A stretch of 64,000 nucleotides of DNA from Chlorokybus atmophyticus (taxonomy: Eukaryota > Streptophyta > Chlorokybophyceae > Chlorokybales > Chlorokybaceae): the NCBI GenBank assembly GCA_009103225.1, contig RHPI01002402.1, positions 238,064 to 302,063 on the forward strand, given 5' to 3'. This document shows, in pieces, positions 1 through 19,098 of this stretch. The notes beneath the pieces are model-generated. The model made no database searches and was not told the DNA's origin. It saw nothing but the letters and a program-made list of their open reading frames with translations. How positions within the stretch are numbered: position 1 is the first letter of the stretch; each line of letters opens with the position of its first letter. The position numbers were made by a program, and so were the translations under genes.

Positions 1-522
1 GGTGCTGCGGCGATGGCAGAGTTGGAACAGCAGACGAGGGAAGTGCTTGAGGGCAAGGCGCCCACGTGCAATATCTTCAGCCAGCAGTACGCATTCAATC
101 TGTTCAGTCACAACGCTCCCATCACCGACACGGGCTACAACGAAGAGGAGATGAAGATGGTCAAGGAGACCCGCAAGATGTGGAAGGATCCCAATGTGCA
201 GATCTCGGCAACCTGCATCCGTGTACCGGTGATGCGCGCGCATGCCGAAAGCATTAACCTTCAGTTTGAGAATCCTATTGAGGAGGCCAAAGCCAAGGAG
301 ATTCTGAGCAAGGCGCCAGGTGTTACCATCATTGACGACAGGGCAAGCAACACGTTCCCGACACCGCTCGACGTGTCCAACAAGGACGATGTTGCAGTTG
401 GAAGGATACGACAAGATATATCTCAACCAAATAACCGCGGGCTGGACCTATTCGTATGCGGTGATCAGATCCGCAAGGGCGCGGCTCTCAATGCTGTGCA
501 GATTGCTGAGCTATTGCTGTAG
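1..522 (+). CDS. ASD: Aspartate-semialdehyde dehydrogenase, C-terminal part (partial gene)
   Basis: Converts aspartyl-4-phosphate to aspartate-4-semialdehyde, the branch point to lysine, threonine and methionine; in plants this is a plastid enzyme. The frame is open from base 1 and ends at TAG 520-522. The visible 173 residues are the C-terminal half of the family: a CNIFSQQYAFNLFSHN stretch, CIRVPVMRAHAE with the conserved Arg and His of the substrate-binding part, FPTPL followed by NKDDVAVGRIR, and the terminal FVCGDQIRKGAALNAVQIAE. These match plant enzymes almost word for word. The catalytic-Cys NAD(P)-binding half lies upstream of the window. The last 522 bases are one uninterrupted exon, unlike its intron-dense neighbours. 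It converges on the B12D gene. Identification is secure; plastid location is inferred from the family. Confidence 0.95.
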   Translation, partial: GAAAMAELEQQTREVLEGKAPTCNIFSQQYAFNLFSHNAPITDTGYNEEEMKMVKETRKMWKDPNVQISATCIRVPVMRAHAESINLQFENPIEEAKAKEILSKAPGVTIIDDRASNTFPTPLDVSNKDDVAVGRIRQDISQPNNRGLDLFVCGDQIRKGAALNAVQIAELLL

Positions 523-1333
523 AGCCGTTGCGACCTGTTTCCCCAGACATCTATTCAACACTCAATTTTGGCTGCTAATTGCTGCAGATCGGAACTCTGC
601 ACTCACTTCTCTCAACTGTGCACTCTTTGTGGAATTGATGCAGAATGTGTGGTAGTGTTGCACGCGGCTTAGATGCACCAATCACAATGGTTGAGCAAGT
701 GCTGAGGTACTGGCCAGCCTTTTAACTGCACAGTCCAGAGACTCGCACAGTGCAGGTTTCGCCATTCATGTGTGTATTGCTTTCCACAAGCATGGCTTGG
801 ATGTCTGAAAAGAGCACAACAATATGAAAAGGCCCAACTGCCAGGCTGCTTGCTAAGCAACCCGACAGTCATAGCTCACATGCAATGCTTTCATGAGACG
901 AGTTGGCATCATGAATTGCATGCCAAGCTCAACCAGTTGCGTCAACAGTTCCAGCATCATAGTGACTTGCGGCAACTCGACTCGACTTGCGTGCTCATAT
1001 GCGCCAGTACCCTGGTACAAGTAAGCTTCAATGAAAACATGCATAACGCACTTGGCCTACAGCCGCAGTGAGCGCACGCTATACAACTGCCTGCATTTCA
1101 ACTGCGGCACCATGTACGTGTAGCTACACACACAGTCCTGCTTCTACACCCATTCAGTTGTTAACGCGCTTCATTTGAGCACGCATGCCATTGTGATGAA
1201 AGGGAAGGACCTATCATCATCTACAAATCAGCAGCGGGCTTGTTACCCTCATGCCCTGCCTTGCAAAACCATGATACACCCTCATGCCCAGATACAATGA
1301 GGCAAAGACCTTTGCTGTTGTCAAGCGGTTGCT
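523..1333. other. Gene-free spacer between two convergent genes
   Basis: I see no coding exon, RNA gene or repeat here. Short open frames on both strands lack recognisable motifs and splice context. It holds the 3' ends of the dehydrogenase (+) and B12D (-) genes. Confidence 0.6.
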
Positions 1334-2136
1334 TTAGCTGGACTTGTGCTCAGAGCCGCTGAACCACTCGTTAATCTTCGGCATGATTTCGCCGGGTTGA
1401 GCGGTTCTGCCTGCTAGAAACCTGCGCAGGCCATGGTCCCTCCATTTCTGGCCTTCATCGTGATTCTCAAGATACCCGGCAGCGCGATCCGTCTTCCTTA
1501 GCCTGTGCATACACATGAAGTCAAATTAAGCCATCACCAGCAAAAATTGCACCCCATACAGCACTCCAAATCCAGACCAGTTAACCTGCCAACTGCAAAG
1601 TGCAAACAAATTACCCATCACCAGCAAACATTGCACCTCATACAGCACTCCAGATCCAGACCAGTTAGCCTGCCAACTGCATAGTGCAAACTGGTGCACA
1701 GCAAAATTTTTGTCACACATACCGCACGTCAGGGGAGGCCGTGATGTGCCTACCCAGATGGAAACCGCATAGTCCTGCACCAAAAGTCAGTCAGCATCCC
1801 ATAATTGTCATCAACACATACACAACTACCATGCTTGACCAGACTGAATTGAGTTGTCGCTGGTGCGACAACACAAGGATCCAGGTAAACAGTCGTGAAA
1901 TGCTAAAAGTAAAGTGATACTAAACACTAAAAGTCTGCAGCGAGTCATTATCAAGGCATCTCCCACGTACCGATGGCGCCACCGATGGCGATGAACAGAG
2001 GGTAGACCTACGAGGACACCAACGGTGATCAAAAGCACTCTAAGAGGATACCTTCTCAGAATCTGCAGCTTGCAGGAATTAGGGTTTGTAATTTTCGCCT
2101 TACCTCCGCCTTCACCCACTTGCTGTAGCCTGACAT
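1334..2136 (-). CDS. B12D-family small mitochondrial protein (NDUFA4/MLRQ-like), 4 exons
   Basis: Model: complement join of 2104-2136, 1971-2007, 1723-1774 and 1334-1502; all GT-AG introns, phases fit, 96 residues. The start ATG (2134-2136) opens a short lead ending KAE, as expected just before the VYPLF segment of B12D proteins. Exon 2 carries VYPLFIAIGGAIG, the hydrophobic span; exon 3 CGFHLGRHITASPDVR; exon 4 KTDRAAGYLENHDEG, HGLRRFLAGR and EIMPKINEWF. The family is about 85-95 residues with one membrane span; members relate to the NDUFA4/MLRQ subunit and sit in the mitochondrial inner membrane, where they are linked to respiration and, in plants, to germination and low-oxygen stress. The last intron holds a tandem duplication. 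The fold call is strong; the exact role is family knowledge only. Confidence 0.9.
1531..1691. repeat. Two-copy tandem duplication in B12D intron 3
   Basis: Bases 1531-1607 and 1615-1691 are near-identical 77-base copies (period 84) differing at about five positions. Both start CCATCACCAGCAAA and end AACTGCA(A/T)AGTGCAAAC. It lies wholly inside the intron between exons 3 and 4 of the B12D gene, so it should not alter the protein. Confidence 0.85.
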
Positions 2137-3262
2137 GGCGAATGCCAAGAAGCGTAACGGTTCTCTATGCGCTGAACAACCCTCACTCCACAAGGACGCG
2201 ACAACCCTCCTCGCCGCCGCCGCCGCCGCGGCTTACAGCAACCCCAAGCACCTACTGCAAGCATATGCTGGGACTTCGGCTTCTGCCTCACCCACCAAGT
2301 CGCTTCTTGCAATAGTTCGCTTCCATGGGCATAAAACTTGCCCGCTTTGGAATTTTAGCGAAAGAAACCAACCCCTCTCCGGCTTCGTTGTCCCTGTATT
2401 ACAATCAGCGGAGTTTCATAGCGACTGTGGCCACGCCCTCAACGGTGTTAGCAGCGACAGTTTGCGGACTAGCGACATTCACCAAGCGGAGAAGCGGCGA
2501 TGATCAGAGCTACTTCTTCGGTGAAGTGGCGGATCGGCACTGGCAAGTGGCAACGTTCGGCAGCTGGCTGTCATTGTCAGTGAGTCACATTGGCAATAAG
2601 TCACACATACACCATTCACTGGCAGTCAGTGACAACCTGCTGTGTGATTGTGAACTCGTGCGTAAGTTACATGCCAGCGAGACACTGCGGCGCTGCTGCT
2701 GCCGTTCGGCGGGCTGCATTGTGCTTGCTGGGAGTGGCGCGTGGCCATGGGGTAGGCAGAGGAGGTGTCCGATGTCCAGAGGTACGTTCACAAATGCTGA
2801 AAGAGCGGGAAAGAGCTCTGCTTTGGTCGGTTGCTGCTTCATACTGTTCAGTGCATTGGATGCAGCATGAAGCGTGACACGAGCGTTAGGTCTAGCAGGC
2901 CTGGCCTACACTTTGCTTTGAAACAGAGACAAGGCTAGCCTTAGACTGGACGGATGGGCGCGTGTCGACTGGAGAGCTTGCATTGCATGGTGCATGCCTG
3001 TCTTGTCATCATCAGGCTTGTTTGAACGAGGTCATGCACAGGCCGTCACATCCCGCCAATGGTCTGCCATTCATAGCAGCGTCTTGGCAGCATCATCAAG
3101 CATAGCTTTCGCTTAGTCCTTGGTTGTTGCGGCATGGCAGTATGCTTGACAGACGTGGCAAGCTGTCTAGCTTGGGTCTGGCGCTAGCGGTGGCTGGCTG
3201 AAGGTTGTTGCTTCTATCAACAGGGCGAAGGAAGCGTTAGGGTGTGGGCGTACGACGCCTGG
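2137..3262. other. Divergent intergenic region, B12D / purple acid phosphatase
   Basis: Upstream region of both the B12D gene (-) and the phosphatase gene (+). It has a short GCC-triplet run near 2210-2230. Open frames here show no family motif. Untranslated leaders or a non-coding first exon may lie here; for example there is a plausible acceptor just before 3225. Confidence 0.5.
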
Positions 3263-5362
3263 ATGGCTTCATCATGGGCACTGAACATCTGCATAGTCCT
3301 ACTAATGCTGATCTTCATCATCGGCTCTTTTCTGCCTGCCGACAACAGGCTTCGCCGCCCTTACACTATGCGTGTGGAGCAGCCATTGCAATCAGGTGCA
3401 TGTCATTTTGATGTCGTCCACGTATCAGCAGCTGTGTGCTTGGCTTGAGTCAAACTGTCGATCAGCCCCATTGTGCAGATTCAACTGGTCTAAGCTTCAT
3501 CTCTTACGGTGATTGGGGAGTTGCAAGTCACAGTTCTTATCGCCTAGCCAAGCAGGTGAAAATGCACGATCATCACAGTAGACACAGAGAGAGGGCAATC
3601 TTATGGGAATGACTGACAATCCCTTGCCAGATGGCTGCTGCTGCCAAGCTGCTGGATGCAAAGTTTGTGCTTTCACTGGGTGACAACTTTTACAAGCAAG
3701 GTGTGAAGAGCTTGGAAGATCCGCAGTGGAACTTGAAGTTTGAGGTGATAAAGTTCAAGTTGGCTTCATGCGTGTCAGTATGACAAAGCTGACATTGTGA
3801 AATTGTTTTCAGAACGTTTACGACGCACGCCCGCTGATGATTCCCTGGTAGGAATGCATGCGCAGATTGCATAGCACTTGTCACTCGGTTGACATAATGT
3901 TTGACATAGTTGCTGTATATCGGTAGGTGGATAGCGCTTGGCGATCACGACCACTGTGGCAATGTCTCTGCCCAAATTCTATACACGAAGCAATCGCGAT
4001 GGACGCTGCCCGCAGCATACTACTCCAGCAATTTCACTCTCCCAGCGGGACAAGTAGTGCAGTTGATTGTGACGGACAGCGTTGGGCTTGAGGTATGCTG
4101 CGAGCAATGCATTGCATGCCTACAAGTCAACGCCTCAAAGGAAGCACACATGCAGTCTGCATGTTCTCATTGTGCTACTGCTATGACAGGGTGGTGTTGC
4201 GAACGGCATGGTTCGCCGGTTTGAGACATTCTTAGATCCCCAATTCGCTGGTTTTGAGGTGACATTTGCAATGGCCAGAAAGTAGTCCGTCTCATGACAG
4301 TGGCCTCATTTCATCAGTGGGTGTGACAAACAGGCTGGTCAGAAGCAGTGGCAATGGCTGGAACAGACGCTGCGGGAGAGTACGGCGGACTGGTCAGTAC
4401 TTACAGCTGCGTTTGGGATCCAGTGCTGGCCTGTTGAATGTCAATCAACATACTGTGCGTGCGTGAAATGGCGTCCGCACTCGTTGTGTGGCCGTGTGCG
4501 ATCATTGCCTGGTTGCAGTTGACAAGTCGGTTACATATGCTCACTGAGCGCTTGCTTGGCTGATCACCATGCCTTGTCTTAGGGTGATTGTTGCCGGCCA
4601 TCGGCCAGTGTACAGCGGCGGACAGCGGAAGCGAACAGCAGCTGAGGGTTTGTATAGTGCAGCATTGCAAGTGCTCTTTGCGAAGTACAAAGTGGTAAGT
4701 GCTTGCTACATGCTTGCGAGGTTGAAGCCGGCAAAGCATACTCCTGTCCTGGAACGCAAATACTTGTTGGTGTGCCAGGATCTGTACATATGTGGACACG
4801 ATCATACTGCACAGCACTTGCGCAACCGCCATGATCGCGGCACGCACTACATTGTCAACGGAATTGGCGGCTACACTTTGCATGAGGTCCAGCCAGTGAA
4901 TCAAACGCTATATCTGGCAAGGTACGTTTGCAAACCATGACATGCCTTTTTTTTGTCTGTATGTAACCATGCTTTGGTTGTGTCACATGGGTTGTCCATG
5001 CAAGTTTCTCCTTTAGCAGAGCGCTTGCACCCGCATCATTGCGGAACAAACTTACACCCTTCAACTGTTGCAATGATCTTAGCAAACAAATTGTCATGAT
5101 GGTAAGCTAATGACAAATTACGTGTTTGCATGTCACTGCAGGAATCGCTTCTTTGGCTTCATGACACACACCATCACCAAAACGCACATGGTAGGTGCTG
5201 CTGCGGTAAGCATGTTGCTCGCAGGCCGTGCTCCGCAACACTGACTGCGACAAATCCATGCAGGATTGCACATTCCTAGACGAGTTTGGGCGTCAGCAGC
5301 ATCGCATACGCATCCATCCTCAGCCGCGCAACTTCCCCACGCTATCATCAACTTCGCGTTGA
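3263..5362 (+). CDS. Purple (tartrate-resistant-type) acid phosphatase, membrane-anchored, 11 exons
   Basis: Hydrolyses phosphate monoesters at a binuclear metal centre (calcineurin-like fold). Model: 3263-3395, 3479-3555, 3631-3744, 3813-3847, 3927-4092, 4190-4258, 4334-4392, 4583-4694, 4779-4921, 5142-5190, 5225-5362; GT-AG throughout, phases fit, 364 residues. Residues about 8-24 form a hydrophobic span next to the N-terminus, so a signal anchor to the secretory pathway or cell surface is likely. The metal motifs occur in order: GDWG (55-58), GDNFY (87-91), GDHDH (125-129), AGHRPVY (222-228) and GHDH (261-264). The third motif is normally GNH[DE]; here the metal-ligand Asn is Asp. Size fits the small single-domain animal/plant PAP type. 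Phosphate scavenging is inferred. The first ATG of the frame was chosen; a non-coding upstream exon is possible. Confidence 0.9.
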
Positions 5363-6027
5363 CAGACCTGGCTTGATGCCAGTATCATAGCCACACGACT
5401 GAATCCGTTGTATCTGAAGAGCAGCACCAGCAGACTAGACATCGGCATGACATGGAGTATCATTCGTTAGGTAGGCTGGCACACCAAACGACATCCTCCC
5501 TATGGGCGCAGCCTTGGTTGTATAGATCTGTTTGGTTATGTGTGGCATCTTTGTGTAGAGCTTTATGTTGTAGTTGCTTGCGACATGTCGGTTTTGCTTA
5601 CATCATTCTTTGATTGTGCACTAGCAAGAGCGTTGGTCGCTGCAAGCTTTGGTTTCTTCCAACTACTAACCAACACCTTGTTAGTACCTAGTACAGCTTG
5701 CTGTTGTTGCAGGCTGTTGCAAGCTTGTTTAGCACATCTGGCAGCGGTTGGTTGTAGTTTTAGTAGGTATGGGTACTTAGGCTACGCTCACGTCTCTTTC
5801 CCTTGAGAGAGTACTAACTTATGATTACGAAGCCAGTGCAGCTGCCCTCCAGTCATGTCAACCTTTACATCAGGTCTTGTTGCTTCGTTCACTTTTGACA
5901 AAGGCACCAGCTTGACTGCGGGTGGTTCACAGCAGGCAACCAGTATTCGCTCCAGTGGCCTTTGCAATTAACTGCCTGATGTGCATCTGTGTGCGTGTGC
6001 GTGCGCATGTGGCAAATGGTGGGATTG
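5363..6027. other. Spacer between convergent 3' ends
   Basis: Lies between the phosphatase stop (5362) and the stop of the MBL/cNMP gene (6028-6030 on the other strand). No coding exon or structured element recognised. Confidence 0.55.
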
Positions 6028-9000
6028 TCACTCCAGGAAGAATGTGTTCATGAAGGCCAGCTGGAGGCCAGGGTTGTACACGAAGAAGGTCTTGAGGTTG
6101 TGGGACTGGACGACATACAGCTCCGAGTCCTCTTTGGCCACGACGGTGGTCTCGTGCTCCCGCCCTTCCATCAACGCATCCATGTCGCATACAAACGCTC
6201 CCCTCTTCAACCCTTCTAGCGTCTGCCCCTCATACGCCAACATGCCCTGCGTGACAACCAATCACACGCACACATGGTCAGCCCAACTTGCATGCTCTGT
6301 GTCGGTTGCTTTGGGAATACACGTACCTGTGACACAACAGCGGCAGTGGACGCCTTCTCGCCTTTGCGCCACAGCACGCAGCCCGCCGGTATGTCGCGCA
6401 GCTCAAGTATCCGCTGCATCTGCAGTTTCTGAGAGACCGTGCTGCGGGCCATGACGGTGTTCTCCATCAACACCTGCAGAATAAACAGGTCCATGATGGC
6501 TTGTTGTCCTGCATCTCGCTAGACTATGTGCGTTTGTGTGTGTGCATGCGAGTGTGCTCACCTGTGCATGCGTGCGTGCGTATGCGTGCCCATGTATGTG
6601 TGTGCGCGTGCGCCTGCACATGCACGCGCGGGCATACAGGTGTGCGTGCGCTTGTCTGTACTTGTGTGTTTTGTTCACACCTCCCAAGATTTATCCAAGC
6701 GTGTGCGCTGGAACTCCAACAGCTTCGTGTCGGTGTCGGTCCCGCGTATGAGCCCGAGGAAGGAGAACTTGTCAAACACAAGGACGGCTACATCCGTAAC
6801 TGCGACACAACAACCACATGTACAAGTCAGTGCCAGGTCCTCTCCCACACAAAACAACAACATCAAATGTGCAAGCACGCACGCACGCACGCACGCACCC
6901 GCAGTCGCCCTCGCCATGCGCGGCTTCCCGGTCAGTATCGCCAGCTCGCCAAAGTAATCTCCGCACGAGAACATCATCGCATTGGACTTGTTGTGCACGC
7001 GTACAGTGCCCTACAGTATGTTGGCATATGAGCACCAAACCTTCCCCAACAGCACGGCTCTTCTCACGAGTTGTGCGTGTGTGTACGCTCTCTCGCGCAC
7101 GCGTTCGTACGCGTGTGTGCGCGCATACACACATGCACACATACCTCCTGGATGATGTAAAACTTGTCCCCTGGTGTGCCTTCCCTCACGATGATGTTCC
7201 CCGGTGCGAACCTTTCCGTGGTGGCCATCTGCAGGACGTCCCTCGCCTTGCTGATGGGCATGTCCCGGAATATGTCCAGGCTGGAGATTAGGTCCAGGAC
7301 ACCGATCGCGGCCACGTGAGAGGAGGTTTGAGTGGTCTCAAGCCTGATTGTGTGCTCCACACCGCAGGCAGCCACCTGCGGCGATAGGATTGTGGGTATG
7401 TTGGTTTGTGGGTTTGTGGGTTGGTCGTGGAGTTGGGGGGTAATAGCACCTTCAAGCCGGTGTGGAACGGGAAGCCTTTGGCGGAGACGTGAACGCAGTA
7501 AAGACGCTTTTTCACGTCATCGGGTAGAGCAGCCAGGACCGCCACTGATGTGTGCAATGGAGGCACACCCTATAACACACTTGTGTTAGCATCTTGACAA
7601 TGGTGTGTGCGCGTGTGCCATGCACCTACACGCACGCGCACTCGTGTACAGCTAATGCTCCTCGATACCTGTTCATGCAATATGAGGTCATGTTCAGCCG
7701 GGAACGCCGCCAGCTGCGCCGCCCTCCCCTTCCCCAACACTCCCGCCGCCTCCATCTCCCGTATCCTCACCGGATCATAGCAAGTATCCCCAGAAAACAC
7801 AAGCGACTTACCCCCACAATACACCTACACACCGAGGTGTTATACACCATCATGGCGTGTGACACAACTTCACCACACACCCACACTCACTTTGATCCCG
7901 ATGCATGGTATTGCGTGCAGCGAGTAGAAGAAGCGCAGCTCCCCGCCGTGCAGTTTGAGGGGCTCGTCGATGGTGACGGGCTGGAAGAGGAACAGGCGGC
8001 GGAGGAGGTCTTGGGACAGACCGGTCAGACACGCGTACTTGCGCATGAAGGAGTCCATGATGGTAGGAGTGGTCATCACCATAACCCTGCGGATCATGGA
8101 TCAACAACAGTGACAACATAGCATAAGAGACACAAGTGCATGCGCACACATGGTAGTCTACTACGTGGAGAGCAATGTGCGCATGTTGGTACGTGGGTGA
8201 GGGTGTGGGTGTGTGCGCACGTATACGTGCGTGTGCACATGCACTTGTACGTTGGCGCGTGCGTGCGTGCGCGTGCATACGCACATGTGTGCATATGCGC
8301 ATGTATGCGCGTGTGTCACACAGAAACCCACACACCACCCCCACCTCGCCTCCTCCAGTATCTTCTGGAACGTCCCCGCATCATGATCCGCATGGCAGTG
8401 CGTCAGCACGATCGTATCGATCAATCTCGCGGGAATGCCCTCCGCTCTCAGGAGGGCCGAGGAGTAAGGAGGGGGGTCCACCATCACGCCGCGGCCGTTG
8501 AGCCAGATCACGAAACCGTTGGTGGTGCCGTGGGGGTCGAAACCATGGGAGGAACCTGGGGTGGGGGTGNCATCAACATACTCACAACCATCACGCACAC
8601 ACGCGCACACGCACGCGTATACACGAATACACAGGCGCGCACGCACGCACACATATACACACACGTATACACGCGCACGCGCACGCGCATGCGTTACTCA
8701 CCCAAGAACGTGACTCCGAAGTTTGGGCACTTGAAGTCCTTGAGCGCGTGGCTATGGTGGTGCGCGTCGTCGTGCGCGGGGGGCGACGCGATGATGGGCG
8801 GCAGCAGGTCCACCGCGTCGCACACCCGCGCGATCTCGACGCCGTCCTCGCGGACGGACCACATGTCGTCCTCCTCCGCGTGGATGCTGACTCTGATGCT
8901 GGAGGATGAGTCTTTCTCACCGGAACCCAAGATGGCGACGCCGTCGTTGCTCAAGAGGGTGAAGGCCATCACGGTCTCCACCTGGTGTGTGGGTGTGTGT

Positions 9001-10980
9001 GGGTGTGGGTGGGGGGGGTGGGGGGGGCATGTGCATGTGGGTGCGCACGTGTGCTCAAGCGCTCTTGCACGTTAGTCACGTGCATATGAGTGTGCGTACG
9101 CACATGTACGAGTGTTGTTGCGTGTTGTACCTGCATCAGTTGCGTCGGCTCGAACGGATTCTTCCTGAAGTACCCCAGTTCCTTCGCCAAGTCCGGTCTC
9201 GCGTCTTTCTCGACGTGGGGCGCGAACTCCCGCGCGAAGTCGTCGTCGGCGGGGAACTCGAGAGGGCCGAAGAGGGTCTCTTGCAGGACGGTGCGGACCA
9301 TGAGGGACTTCTCGGGGGTGGTAACGATGTTGACCTAGGGGGAGAGGGGGGAGGGGAGGTGTGTGTGTGGAAACAGGATTGGACTTGGACTGAGCGCGCG
9401 TGTGTGCGTGCGTGTGTGTGCCCGTGCGAGCACACATACGCACGCACACGCGCGCGCGTATGTGTGTGGGTAGGTTCGTGCATGTGTGTTGAGAAAAGTG
9501 TGTGCGTGCGCGTGTGCGCAATGGGACGTGTGTGCGTGCATGTGCGCCACGCGCGCAAGAACATGCATGGGCATGCACACGTACACGTGAGCATGCATGC
9601 GGATGCGTACTTTGTTTGACTTATGTGCATGGCTTGGTCAACACGCTGTCACTGTACACCCATCTCACCTTCTGCCTTTTTACGAAGAAGTTGTAGTACG
9701 CCGGGAACTCAAACTCCGCGACGTTGATGCCGATGGCGCGTATGAAAGACTGTTTAGGTATGACGTAGAAGGCGGGAGGGGGCAGGCCCAGCAGCATGCT
9801 GTCCTTGATCGTCTCGGGAGGGACGCCGAACTGGACGGCGCCCGCGGACGTGCGGACGTAGGTGCCGCCGCGGGGCAAGGCGACCACTCGGGCGGTCTGA
9901 TCAAGCAAAGTGTGTGGTGGTGTGTGTGTGTGGGTGGGTGGGGGTGGGGGCGTGTGCGTGCGCGTACATGTATGCTTTGGCGTGCTCGCATGCTTGCGTG
10001 CGCATGAACATAAGCATGCGAGCAACTTGCGTATGTGCACAAGCGCGATTGTGCAGCGTGTGCGTGTGCGTATGCGTGTGCGTGTGCATGCGTCCGCGCA
10101 CACATGCGCGACTGTTATGCATACACTACCCAACCACTCCTACCTGTGCAGTATCCTGCAGCTCCGCAATCCTCTGCAGCAGCAGCTCATTCCTAATCGC
10201 TTGCGGCGGCAAAAATTGCGCTGTCGCCACATTCACCCCCCCACTCCCACTCCCACTCCCACCCACCTTCCCCCCCCTCTCACTCCCTCTCTCACTCTCA
10301 CTCCCCCCCGTAATCTCAACCCTCACCCTCTTCTCCTTATTCGTCCCCTCGCTCGTCCTCGGCGCCCTCAGACTCATCCTTGTCGTGGACTCGTGGATAG
10401 TTGTTGTGCCGGTGGAGCCGCGGCGGGGGGAGGAGCGGGGAGGAGAGAGGCGAGAAGGGGAGGAGGCGCGGGTGTGGTGGGGGTGGGGGTGGTGCTTGAA
10501 GTGGGGGTGGTCGAAGTGAGAAGGGGAGAGAGAACTGGAACGGGTGCGGGTGGGAGAGAGGGAGAGGAGGTCGTCGGCGCTGGGGAGACGTTGCACTGCG
10601 GTGTGGGGAGAAGGATTGGTCGTGGTTGTTCGCATACACGCGCAGACGCACATACGCACGTATGCACATACAACACATACACACGCGCGCGCGCGCATGC
10701 CCGCGCGTGTGTATGTGTTCGTGCATATGCGCACGGCAACGCGCACATGTACAGACACACACTTACTGTCCAGGTTCTTCAGCAGCGTGGCTGTCTTGCG
10801 TGTCCGCAGGAGGTGTCCATCGATGCTGATGTCCGACTTCCGTCTGGTCGACGCCGACGACGGTGTCCGCAACGCTGAGGCCGGCGTCGTCGGCTCGCTG
10901 GTGATCCCATCCTCGCGCTTGCTCAACGAACACTGTGAGATCACATACAACAAAGGGATCAACCAGCAGCAATAGTACAT
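6028..10980 (-). CDS. Metallo-beta-lactamase-fold / cyclic-nucleotide-binding fusion protein, 14 exons
   Basis: Model: complement join of 10767-10980, 10144-10595, 9669-9896, 9131-9334, 8702-8981, 8345-8555, 7891-8086, 7669-7824, 7450-7569, 7145-7375, 6899-7010, 6681-6799, 6327-6473, 6028-6246; about 962 residues. Order of parts: Ser/Pro/Arg-rich low-complexity N-terminus (to about 220), a region I do not recognise (220-440), an MBL fold (about 455-690) with the metal motif THCHADHD (about 510), a later His (SLHAIP), SGDTCYD and [11 protein letters not shown], then a cNMP-binding domain (about 715-840) with [21 protein letters not shown] and the cassette-like [18 protein letters not shown], and a second degenerate cNMP-like domain to the end. 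The MBL centre looks complete, so it is probably a cNMP-gated hydrolase; the substrate is unknown. The start is uncertain: ATG 10980 gives a hydrophobic lead, but TTCTCACAG-like acceptor bases near 10933 would instead put the first exon beyond the CT tract. Confidence 0.82.
6247..10766. repeat. Alternating purine-pyrimidine (TG/CG) tracts in most introns of the MBL/cNMP gene
   Basis: Most of the 13 introns (for example 6474-6680, 6800-6898, 7011-7144, 8087-8344, 8556-8701, 8982-9130, 9335-9668, 9897-10143, 10596-10766) are built largely from GTGTGC, GCGCAC, CATGCA and TACGTG steps. Such alternation favours left-handed (Z) DNA and local hairpins. The tracts stop at exon borders. Single N at 8570. 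Confidence 0.7.
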
Positions 10981-10986
10981 CAACAC

Positions 10987-18811
<7,825 letters not shown>

Positions 18812-18947
18812 NACCAGAACTCACAAGACCAATGCAAGGGCAACCACCACACCATGCAGTTTGTCAACAGCAACACCCACCAGCCAGCACGTCCTCTTAC
18901 ACTGCACACAGCAGCGTATGTGCAGGTAACGTGGAATGCCGTGAATG

Positions 18948-19098
18948 CATGCACTAACAGGGCGGCGGTAGGAGTAGGAGTAGGGTAGAGTTAGCCCGGT
19001 GGTCGTGTATGCAGCATGCAGGTGCGTGTCATTGGCTGCATGCAGTTCATGCTGTGCAAATGCATGCTCGTATCAGTTGCTCGCATATCCTGCCTACA
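18948..19098 (+). repeat. Dispersed repeat, copy 1
   Basis: Starts near GCATGCACTAACAGGG, passes a GTAGGAGTAG run, then AGCCCGGTGGTCGTGT (18993) and ends GCATATCCTGCCTACA (19098). The same order of blocks recurs at 49724-49878, 48795-48870 (-), 49395-49465 (-), 57410-57500 (-) and 58124-58207. No coding potential. Target-site duplications were not found. Confidence 0.6.

Noticed and set aside
6501-10133. Many Cys/Val/Arg/Thr/His-rich frames on both strands
   Set aside because: They are translations of alternating TG/CG intron tracts of the MBL/cNMP gene, with no motif and in conflict with the well-supported exon chain.
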